Source: Lentisphaeria bacterium
GTDB lineage: Bacteria; Verrucomicrobiota; Lentisphaeria; Oligosphaerales; Oligosphaeraceae
Reading direction: 5' to 3'
Assembly: GCA_016302725.1 (NCBI GenBank)
Contig: JAEDNB010000096.1
Location: 1-7,793, forward strand
DNA: 7,793 nucleotides
The first letter of the stretch is position 1. Each line of letters starts with the position of its first letter. A program made the position numbers and the translations under genes. Positions 1 to 4,771 of the stretch are shown piece by piece. Under the pieces are notes generated by a model that had not been told where the DNA came from, did not search any database, and saw only the letters and a program-made list of their open reading frames with translations.

Positions 1-555
1 CACCGCTCTCCCAATCTCCTGGCCATCAAGGCGGATGCCGCCACAAAGGAGTGCTATGTCTGGGGATTGCGGGTGGGCTTTCTCACCTTCGCCATGGGCG
101 GCGCCGACAGCGAGGACAGCCCCCTCTTCGCCGCCCTGGAGGCCAAGGCGGCCGGAGAGGTGCGCGCCCTGGTGAGCAATTGCTCCGCCCTCTCCCAGAG
201 GGTGGTGGACAAGGCGCTCCGAGACCCCCGCTTCTATGAACAAAGGGAGCATTGCGCCCAGGTCATGCGGGAACGCTATCTGCTGACCTGCAAGGCCTTC
301 CAGGAACATCCCGAATACCAGGAGCACTTCCGTCCCTATCCCTTCAACAGCGGATATTTCATGTGCCTCCGCTTTCTGGAACTCCCGGCGGAAAGGGTCC
401 GCCGCCATCTTCTGGACCATTGCGGGGTGGGGGCCATCGCCATCGGAGACAGGAATCTCCGCGTCGCCTTCTCCAGCCTCAACCAGGACCAGATCGAACC
501 CCTCTTCCAAACCATCTACGAGGCCTGCCGGGACTTGGCAAAATCCTGTTGCTGA
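1..555 (+). CDS. PLP-dependent class I/II aminotransferase, C-terminal part (5' end outside window)
   Basis: The reading frame is open from base 1 and ends at TGA 553-555, giving 184 residues of a protein that begins upstream. Near the start it has Asp-x-Ala-Thr-Lys-Glu followed by WGLRVG. This is the fold-type I aminotransferase pattern in which Lys16 of the fragment forms the Schiff base with pyridoxal phosphate and Arg24 contacts its phosphate. Further on are the helix segment SNCSALSQRVVDKAL, typical of the class I/II large domain, and a C-terminal small domain with NSGYFMCLRF and NLRVAFSSL, whose Arg is the usual binder of the substrate alpha-carboxylate. The enzyme would transfer an amino group between an amino acid and a 2-oxo acid in the cytoplasm. 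The side-chain specificity (aspartate, aromatic or other) cannot be read from this fragment. No terminator is obvious directly after the stop. The fold assignment is secure; the exact reaction is not. Confidence 0.87.
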   Translation, partial: HRSPNLLAIKADAATKECYVWGLRVGFLTFAMGGADSEDSPLFAALEAKAAGEVRALVSNCSALSQRVVDKALRDPRFYEQREHCAQVMRERYLLTCKAFQEHPEYQEHFRPYPFNSGYFMCLRFLELPAERVRRHLLDHCGVGAIAIGDRNLRVAFSSLNQDQIEPLFQTIYEACRDLAKSCC

Positions 556-572
556 CTTATCTTATCCCCCAT

Positions 573-613
573 TCCGCCACGCCTCCCCAAAGGGGGCATG
601 CTTCCCTGGCGGA
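573..613. repeat. Palindromic intergenic repeat, copy 1 (upstream of ferredoxin)
   Basis: The outer arms TCCGCCA (573-579) and TGGCGGA (607-613) are complementary. They enclose an inner hairpin CCCC-AAA-GGGG (585-595), followed by CATG (597-600) and a CCCTGGCGGA end. The same inner hairpin, CATG and CCCTGGCGGA occur again at 956-1003 on the other side of the ferredoxin gene. Two related copies with compensating arms in adjacent intergenic regions suggest a REP- or MITE-like palindrome family. With only two copies in view this is an inference. Confidence 0.55.
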
Positions 614-623
614 TGGAACGTGA

Positions 624-721
624 CCCCGGAAGGCCCCCCAAGGCCCACCCAGAATCCCTTGGCTTCCGGGTGAAGCGCGTGGGGCCTCCCCGCCGGCATT
701 GCCGGCCCCGCGGAAATCCGC
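624..721 (+). other. Hairpin-rich spacer upstream of ferredoxin
   Basis: The spacer between the aminotransferase and the ferredoxin contains no convincing gene. It can form an imperfect long hairpin: CCCGGAAG (625-632) plus CCAAGG (638-643) pair with the contiguous CCTTGG-CTTCCGGG (657-670), leaving a 5-nt bulge. Two tight hairpins follow: GCCGGC-ATT-GCCGGC (692-706) and GCGG-AAAT-CCGC (710-721). None is followed by a T tract, so they are not classical terminators. They may stabilise or process the transcript or be repeat remnants. I see no clear -10/-35 pair, so the ferredoxin promoter is not identified. Confidence 0.45.
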
Positions 722-764
722 CTCCACCCCCCAAAAAAAACACATACACCTGGAGAATCCTGCC

Positions 765-938
765 ATGGCTGCAAAAATCGATGCCGAGAAGTGCCTCGGC
801 TGCGGTGCCTGCGAGGGCACCTGCCCCGTCGGAGCAATCAAGTTGGATGGCGACAAGGCCAAGGTTGACGAGAGCGCCTGCGTCTCTTGCGGCGCCTGCG
901 CCGGCGCCTGCCCCGCCGAAGCCATCACCGTTGACTGA
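765..938 (+). CDS. 2[4Fe-4S] bacterial-type ferredoxin
   Basis: This 57-residue cytoplasmic electron carrier has two complete CxxCxxCxxxCP cluster-binding motifs: Cys10, 13, 16, 20 and Cys39, 42, 45, 49. In this fold the last Cys of each motif normally ligates the other cluster. The N-terminus (MAAKIDAEKCLGCGACEGTC) and the pseudo-twofold symmetry are those of small clostridial-type ferredoxins, and the length is normal for the family. The ATG at 765 is chosen because GGAGA (752-756) sits 8 nt upstream. A longer in-frame version from about 699 would add a proline/lysine-rich stretch of no family resemblance. Such ferredoxins usually serve anaerobic metabolism (pyruvate oxidoreductase, hydrogenase, Rnf), but no partner is encoded here. 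The gene appears monocistronic: palindromic repeats lie on both sides and a strong terminator lies downstream. Confidence 0.95.
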   Translation: MAAKIDAEKCLGCGACEGTCPVGAIKLDGDKAKVDESACVSCGACAGACPAEAITVD

Positions 939-955
939 TTTCCCCGCTCCCCTCT

Positions 956-1001
956 CGCCAGGAGAGCAGCCCCCCAAAGGGGCATGACGCCTCCCCTGGC
1001 G
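956..1001. repeat. Palindromic intergenic repeat, copy 2 (downstream of ferredoxin)
   Basis: The outer arms CGCCAGG (956-962) and CCTGGCG (995-1001) are perfect inverted repeats. They enclose CCCC-AAA-GGGG (972-982) and CATG (983-986). Compared with copy 1 (573-613), the inner hairpin, CATG and the CCCTGGCGGA end are retained, while the left outer arm and spacer differ but still pair. The sequence begins 18 bases after the ferredoxin stop and precedes the intrinsic terminator, so in RNA it would be part of the ferredoxin 3' UTR. Confidence 0.55.
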
Positions 1002-1040
1002 GAAGGGCAGGGAATGCCTCCGACGCCTTTTGCCGCCGGA

Positions 1041-1086
1041 AAAGCGGGTCGACTGCCTTCATCGGAAGTCGGCCCGCTTTGTTTTT
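1041..1086 (+). terminator. Rho-independent terminator of the ferredoxin gene
   Basis: A 14-bp stem with one G-T wobble forms between AAAGCGGGTCGACT (1041-1054) and AGTCGGCCCGCTTT (1067-1080). The 12-nt loop contains a further CC/GG pair. G and TTTTT (1082-1086) follow immediately. The T tract lies on the + strand side only, so it ends transcription coming from the ferredoxin. The next gene starts about 80 nt further on and must be transcribed separately or by read-through. Confidence 0.93.
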
Positions 1087-1164
1087 CCGCCCCCACACGT
1101 GCACCGTCGGGAAACTGCCCGGCCCATGATGGCCCCGCTCGCTCCCGGCACACCCCCCTGCGGA

Positions 1165-2451
1165 ATGGAAACGGGTTTCTCCACCAACCTCATCGTCCTT
1201 GGCGCGGGCGCCGCCGGCCTCTTTGCCGCATGCCGGGCGGCCGAGGCCGGACTTTCCCTCCTCCTCATGGAACGGCGGCATCGGCCGGGACTGAAGCTGC
1301 TCATGTGCGGAAACAACCGCTGCAACTTCGGCCATGACGGAACGCCGGAACAACTGCTGCGCGCCTACGGCGAGCCTGTGGCCCCCTTCCTCCGGCAGGC
1401 GATGCGGGCCTTCCCCTCCACGGAGATGGCGCATTTCCTGGAACGGCGCGGCCTCCCCGTCAAGCGCCTGGGGGAACGCTTCTATCCCGCCAGCGAAAGG
1501 GGGGACGACCTCCTCCATCTCTTCACGGACCTCCTCCGGGAAACCCAGACCCCCGTCCTCTACCAGTGCCCCGCCGAACACATCGTCCCCCTGCCTGAAG
1601 GAGGCTTCCGGGTGGAGGGCCCCAAGCTCTCCCTCTCCTGCCGCCATCTCCTCCTGGCCCTTGGGGGATGCTCCTATCCCCAGACCGGCTCCTTGGGAGA
1701 CGGATTCCTCTTCGCCCAGGAACTGGGGCTCCGGGCCACACCGCCCCGGCCGGGCCTGGCCGCCCTCCGCCTCCCTCCCCAAAACCCCCTTGCACAACTC
1801 CGGGAGGAGGTGGAGCTGCCCTGGGTCGAGGCCAGGACCGACAATCTTCCCCCCACCGGTGGAAACCTCCTCCTGCAGCAGGGCACGCTCCGGGGTAGCG
1901 CCGTCTACGACATGACGCGGAAACTGGCGCGAAACCACCTCCCCCTCCAAAACCCCTCCCTGGACCTCCTCCCGCAACTCTCCCAGGAAGACCTGGCTAG
2001 AAAAGGGGAAGCGCTGCAACGACGCCATGGACAGAACCAGGCCCTCGTCTTCAATGGACTTGGACTGCCAAGGCCCCTGGCGGAAATCCTGGCCAGAAAA
2101 GGGGGGCTCCCCCTCTCCCTCCTCAAGGAATTCCCCCTCCAGGGGGCGCAGACCAGGCCCCTGAAGGAGGCCATCGTCACCGTGGGAGGCCTCGCCCTGG
2201 AGGAGTTCGATCCTGCAACCATGGAGTGCCGGAAATATCCCGGGCTCTATGCCGCCGGCGAATGCCTGGACCTGGACGGACCCACCGGGGGATACAACCT
2301 GGCCGCCGCCTTCGCCACCGCAAACCTGGCCGTCCACCACATCCTGGAAAGGGAAGGGGGACGGGGAATCCCCCCCCGGAATTCCCTCCCGCAACGGGGG
2401 AAAACGGAAAGGGACAGGAGGGGTTTGCGGAACGAAAAAAAGACGTTATAG
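1165..2451 (+). CDS. BaiN/YhiN/HI0933-family FAD-dependent NAD(P)-type oxidoreductase
   Basis: This 428-residue flavoprotein belongs to the poorly characterised HI0933-like family, of which BaiN and YhiN are members. The N-terminal dinucleotide-binding Rossmann motif is GAGAAG (13-18), with the ribose-binding Glu36 at the end of strand 2. It is followed by KLLMCGNNRCN, the family's KLLxSGxGRCN motif with Asn-Asn where Gly-Gly is usual. Around residue 170 is GGCSYPQTGSLGDG, and a GNLLLQQGTLRGSAV segment corresponds to the family's middle beta domain. At the C-terminus GLYAAGECLDLDGPTGGYN (about 360-378) closes the FAD site. The start at ATG 1165 puts nine residues before the first strand. ATG 1126 is an in-frame alternative adding 13 residues, and neither has a good ribosome-binding site. 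The C-terminal 35 or so residues are charged and not family-like. The substrate is unknown, and neighbouring genes give no clue. Confidence 0.88.
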   Translation: METGFSTNLIVLGAGAAGLFAACRAAEAGLSLLLMERRHRPGLKLLMCGNNRCNFGHDGTPEQLLRAYGEPVAPFLRQAMRAFPSTEMAHFLERRGLPVKRLGERFYPASERGDDLLHLFTDLLRETQTPVLYQCPAEHIVPLPEGGFRVEGPKLSLSCRHLLLALGGCSYPQTGSLGDGFLFAQELGLRATPPRPGLAALRLPPQNPLAQLREEVELPWVEARTDNLPPTGGNLLLQQGTLRGSAVYDMTRKLARNHLPLQNPSLDLLPQLSQEDLARKGEALQRRHGQNQALVFNGLGLPRPLAEILARKGGLPLSLLKEFPLQGAQTRPLKEAIVTVGGLALEEFDPATMECRKYPGLYAAGECLDLDGPTGGYNLAAAFATANLAVHHILEREGGRGIPPRNSLPQRGKTERDRRGLRNEKKTL

Positions 2452-2452
2452 T
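2425..2452 (+). promoter_or_regulatory. Candidate sigma70-like promoter for the rpsP operon
   Basis: TTGCGG (2425-2430) and TATAGT (2447-2452) are separated by 16 nt, resembling a -35 TTGxxx and a near-consensus -10. The -10 overlaps the stop codon (TAG 2449-2451) of the upstream flavoprotein gene. The first base of the rpsP start codon is 63 nt past the -10. This is the most A+T-rich stretch in an otherwise GC-rich window, which supports a promoter role. The evidence is motif matching only. Confidence 0.5.
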
Positions 2453-2514
2453 ATCCGACCGCACAACATTATCCTTTTTTGTCGTACCCCATCATCCCCC
2501 ATTAGGAAAAAAGA

Positions 2515-2862
2515 ATGTCCGTTAAGATCCGTCTTCGTCGTACCGGCGCCCTCAGCGCCGCCTGCTGGCGCGTTGTCGTGGCTGACAGCCGCTCCCCCCG
2601 GGATGGCCGCTTCATCGAGAACCTGGGCGTCTATGACCCCCGCCACGACTGCGAAAAACTGAACGTGGAGCGCATGGAATATTGGCTCTCCAAGGGCGCA
2701 CAGCCCTCCGACACGGTGAAGGCCATCTTCAACCGCGTGAAGAACGGCAAGCCCTTCCCCAGCCGCCGCGAGCCCGTGAAGAACGCCGCTCCCGCCCCCA
2801 AGGCCGTGAAGCCCGCCGAGGAGCCCGCTGCCGAAGCTGCCGAAGCCCCCGCCGCCGAGTAA
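2515..2862 (+). CDS. rpsP: 30S ribosomal protein bS16
   Basis: bS16 binds 16S rRNA in the body of the small ribosomal subunit and is needed for its assembly. The family signature is plain: MSVKIRLRRTG at the start, then VVVADSRSPRDGRFIENLGVYDP, and later ERMEYWLSKGAQPSDTVKAIF. The usual KxxPFYR stretch is replaced by LSAACWR. The core ends near residue 88. The remaining 27 or so residues form an Ala/Pro/Glu tail, so the 115 residues exceed the common 80-90. AGGA (2504-2507) lies 7 nt before the ATG and fixes the start. It is the first gene of a translation operon running through khpA and trmD to rplS. Confidence 0.97.
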   Translation: MSVKIRLRRTGALSAACWRVVVADSRSPRDGRFIENLGVYDPRHDCEKLNVERMEYWLSKGAQPSDTVKAIFNRVKNGKPFPSRREPVKNAAPAPKAVKPAEEPAAEAAEAPAAE

Positions 2863-2872
2863 CCTCCCCCCT

Positions 2873-3262
2873 ATGGCTTTCTCTTTCCTGAAGAAGCTAT
2901 TTGGCGCGGAGGCCAAGGAGGCCGGCCCGCTCCCCCCCATGGTGGATGCCGCCCCACTCCCCCAGGAGGAAGGGGACTCCGGCGCCGCCGCTCCCGAGGG
3001 CGGAAGCCATCCCCAGTGCCTGGATGACCTGCGGAATTTCGTCGCCTTCGTGGTGACCTCCCTGGTGGACAAGCCGGAACAGGTGTCCGTCGCCCTGGCG
3101 GAGAAGGAGGACCTATCCATTATCCAGGTCCGTTGCTTCAAGAAGGACATCGGAAAGGTCATCGGCAAGAGCGGAAAGACCATTTCCGCCCTTCGCACGC
3201 TGGTCTCCAGCGCGGCGGCCCGAAGCCATGTGCGGGCTACCGTGGATGTGCTGGATGAGTAA
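2873..3262 (+). CDS. khpA: KH-domain RNA-binding protein KhpA with N-terminal extension
   Basis: Residues 50-129 match KhpA (YlqC), a single KH-domain RNA-binding protein. They show a helix and strand LVDKPEQVSVALAEKED, then the RNA-gripping loop DIGKVIGKSGKTISALRTL (GxxG = Gly98-Gly101), and a final strand RATVDVLDE. In Gram-positive bacteria KhpA pairs with KhpB/Jag to bind many RNAs and influence cell elongation and division. The usual length is 75-85 residues. Here about 49 extra residues precede the domain: an amphipathic MAFSFLKKLFG followed by an acidic, proline/alanine-rich linker. The ATG at 2873 lies 10 nt after the rpsP stop, in a pyrimidine tract with no Shine-Dalgarno sequence, so translation probably couples to rpsP. 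A later non-ATG start giving a normal-length protein cannot be excluded. The TAA stop overlaps an ATG (TAATG at 3260-3264). Confidence 0.9.
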   Translation: MAFSFLKKLFGAEAKEAGPLPPMVDAAPLPQEEGDSGAAAPEGGSHPQCLDDLRNFVAFVVTSLVDKPEQVSVALAEKEDLSIIQVRCFKKDIGKVIGKSGKTISALRTLVSSAAARSHVRATVDVLDE

Positions 3263-3267
3263 TGGAA

Positions 3268-3299
3268 GCGGCGCCGACTCCCCTGGGGACAGGCGCCGC
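3268..3299 (+). other. Hairpin between khpA and trmD
   Basis: GCGGCGCC (3268-3275) pairs perfectly with GGCGCCGC (3292-3299). Inside, TCCC (3279-3282) pairs with GGGA (3286-3289) around a CTG loop. No T tract follows, so this is unlikely to terminate transcription. It sits exactly where rimM is found in many genomes, just upstream of the trmD ribosome-binding site (AAGGAA, 3320-3325). It could affect mRNA processing or TrmD output, which is inference. Confidence 0.5.
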
Positions 3300-3327
3300 G
3301 GAGCCCCTGCAAGCACTACAAGGAACG

Positions 3328-3996
3328 ATGAGGATTGATATTGTCAGTCTCTTTCCCGCCCTCTGCAAGGGGGTGCTTTCCGAGTCTGTCATCGGACGCG
3401 CCTGGAAGGAGGGAATCGTGGATCTCCGGCTTGTGGACTTGAGGGATTATACCCATGACGCCAGGAAGACGGTGGACGACAAGCCCTACGGAGGCGGCGC
3501 CGGCATGGTTCTCCGCCCTGAGCCGCTCTTCGAGTGCCTCCAGGACCTGCGCACCCCCGAGGCCAGGGTGGTTCTCATGACCCCCCAGGGACGCCGTTTC
3601 GACCAGCCCACTGCCCGGCGTTTCTCCCAACTCTCCCACCTCATCCTGGTCTGCGGACACTACGAGGGGGTGGACGAGCGGGTGCGCCAGTGCCTGATGG
3701 ACGAGGAACTCTCCATCGGCGACTACGTGCTCACCAACGGGGCCATTGCCGCCAGCGTGGTGACTGACGCGGTGGTGCGGCTCCTGCCTGGCGCCCTGGG
3801 GAATGATGTCTCTTCCGAGGAGGAGAGTTTCGGCAACGAGCCCTTGATGGAGTACCCCCAGTTCACCCGTCCCGAGAACTACAAGGGGATGAAGGTCCCC
3901 GAGGTGCTGCTGTCGGGAAACCACCAGGAGATTGCCGCTTGGCGCCTGGAACAGCGGGTTCTCCGCACGGTGAGCCGCCGCCCGGAGATGCTCTAG
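3328..3996 (+). CDS. trmD: tRNA (guanine37-N1)-methyltransferase
   Basis: TrmD uses S-adenosylmethionine to methylate N1 of G37, next to the anticodon, which prevents +1 frameshifting. This 222-residue protein carries the expected landmarks: MRIDIVSLFP at the start, DDKPYGGGAGM (50-60), and the SPOUT trefoil-knot segments LILVCGHYEGVDERV (105-119) and SIGDYVLTNGAIAAS (129-143). TDAVVRLLPG follows, where Asp147 aligns with the catalytic Asp of the family. The C-terminal tRNA-binding domain includes FTRPENYKGMKVPEVLLSGNH. The start at 3328 is preferred because AAGGAA (3320-3325) precedes it and the family begins at MxIDI. An in-frame ATG at 3262 overlaps the khpA stop and would add 22 unrelated residues. 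The protein ends soon after RRPEML, somewhat shorter than the usual 240-255 residues. Confidence 0.97.
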   Translation: MRIDIVSLFPALCKGVLSESVIGRAWKEGIVDLRLVDLRDYTHDARKTVDDKPYGGGAGMVLRPEPLFECLQDLRTPEARVVLMTPQGRRFDQPTARRFSQLSHLILVCGHYEGVDERVRQCLMDEELSIGDYVLTNGAIAASVVTDAVVRLLPGALGNDVSSEEESFGNEPLMEYPQFTRPENYKGMKVPEVLLSGNHQEIAAWRLEQRVLRTVSRRPEML

Positions 3997-4046
3997 AATT
4001 TTGTTTCCATTCCAAATCATCGATTCCCGCAAGGAGTAGTTTTACC

Positions 4047-4397
4047 ATGAATACCATTGAGAAGATTCGTCTGGAGAACCAGAAGAGCGATGTGCCGGAG
4101 ATGGGCATCGGCGACACCGTGGAAGTGGGCTTCCGCATCAAGGAAGGCGGCAAGGAGCGTGTGCAGAATTTCGCCGGCGTCATCATCGCCCGCCACGGGA
4201 CCGGCATTGCGGAGACCATCACCCTCCGCCGGGTCAAGGCCGGCCAGGGCGTGGAGCGTGTCGTCCCCATCCATTCCCCCCTTGTGGCTTCCTTCAAGGT
4301 GACCCGCAAGGGCATCGTCCGCCGCGCCAAGTTGTACTACCTGCGTGGCCAGGTGGGCAAGGCCGCCAAGGTGAAGTCCAAGGAAGTGGGCGCATAG
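4047..4397 (+). CDS. rplS: 50S ribosomal protein bL19
   Basis: bL19 is a large-subunit protein located at the 30S/50S interface. The 116-residue length is typical. Diagnostic stretches are MNTIEKIRLENQKSDVPEMG, GDTVEVGFRIKEGGKERVQNF, GVIIARHGTGIAETITLRR and GIVRRAKLYYLRGQVGKAA near the C-terminus. A strong ribosome-binding site, AAGGAG (4031-4036), lies 10 nt before the ATG. The gene follows trmD by 50 nt of rather A+T-rich sequence, in the order seen in most bacteria. It appears to be the last gene of the rpsP operon, since a strong terminator lies about 240 nt downstream. Confidence 0.98.
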   Translation: MNTIEKIRLENQKSDVPEMGIGDTVEVGFRIKEGGKERVQNFAGVIIARHGTGIAETITLRRVKAGQGVERVVPIHSPLVASFKVTRKGIVRRAKLYYLRGQVGKAAKVKSKEVGA

Positions 4398-4634
4398 GCC
4401 AACTCTCGTGCGACTCCCTCCCCCTTGAGCCGCCCCGGTCCTCTCCCCCCCCATTGATTGCGGGGGCTGGGCATTGACGGGATGGCCCGGGGGGACGCGG
4501 TTGCGGCTGCCGGGTCGGCCCTGGCGTTGCCGCAGGCGCGGGGTCCTGGGCTGGTGGCGCACTCCGCGGGCGCGTCCGCCCCATCGGGTGTGGTCATCCT
4601 CCCTCCCTTCTGTTTCGTTCAGCCGTTTTGGTGG
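4398..4634 (+). other. G-rich, hairpin-rich non-coding stretch after rplS
   Basis: No gene is supported here; the open frames in it match no family I recognise and have no ribosome-binding site. From about 4460 the + strand turns G-rich, unlike the C-rich sense strands around it. Stems visible by eye are CCCCC (4448-4452) with GGGGG (4462-4466), and a long rod at 4485-4551. In the rod, GCCC and GGAC (4493-4496) pair with GTCC (4543-4546) and GGGC. Within it GCGGTTGCGGC (4497-4507) pairs, with one mismatch and one wobble, with GCCGCAGGCGC (4529-4539). Its tip is GCCGGG-TCGG-CCCTGGC (4509-4525). It could be a structured rplS 3' UTR, a small RNA ending at the 4635 terminator, or simply GC-rich sequence. 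Confidence 0.4.
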
Positions 4635-4677
4635 AAAGGCACGAGGCCTCCTTTTGGGAGGGGCCCTGTGCCTTTTT
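4635..4677 (+). terminator. Rho-independent terminator of the rpsP-rplS operon
   Basis: AAAGGCAC (4635-4642) pairs with GTGCCTTT (4668-4675). An inner GGCCTCC (4645-4651) pairs with GGAGG and GGCC around a TTTTG loop, with a small bulge. TTTTT (4673-4677) closes the element, followed by GTGTTTC. The arm order and T tract indicate + strand termination. It separates rplS from rnhB, which are co-transcribed in many other bacteria. Confidence 0.88.
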
Positions 4678-4771
4678 GTGTTTCTTCCCCGGCGCAAAAT
4701 GCGCCGTCGGCCCCGGGCATCCCTTTCCCGCCGCCGTTTCCTCATCTTTCCCCCTCCCTTTCCCCTTGCCC

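Noticed and set aside
925..2394. A 489-codon open frame on the - strand opposite the flavoprotein gene.
   Set aside because: It is the antisense shadow of a well-matched gene. Its Gly/Glu/Arg-rich content is what antisense of C-rich codons produces, and it shows no family motifs.
2472..2480. CTTTTTT in the rpsP leader as a terminator for the flavoprotein gene.
   Set aside because: No stable GC hairpin precedes it. The only pairing found is TGCGG/CCGCA across a 28-nt loop, or A-run with T-run, neither convincing.
3316..4032. A 238-codon - strand frame opposite trmD.
   Set aside because: It is antisense of trmD with no motif of its own; TrmD landmarks on the + strand are unambiguous.
4462..4490. 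Resemblance to the 5' end of tmRNA: GGGGGCTG followed shortly by TTGACGGGAT.
   Set aside because: The spacing between the two parts is about five bases too short. No ANDxxLAA-type tag frame with a stop follows, no T-loop or CCACCA 3' end lies within reach on either side, and a terminator appears only about 175 nt later. A chance match in G-rich DNA is more likely.
4458..4634. An open + strand frame starting near 4458 that would encode an Ala/Gly-rich peptide (IDGMARGDAVAAAGSALALP).
   Set aside because: No ribosome-binding site, G-ending codons unlike the C-ending codons of the real genes here, no family match, and the frame runs through the terminator into rnhB.
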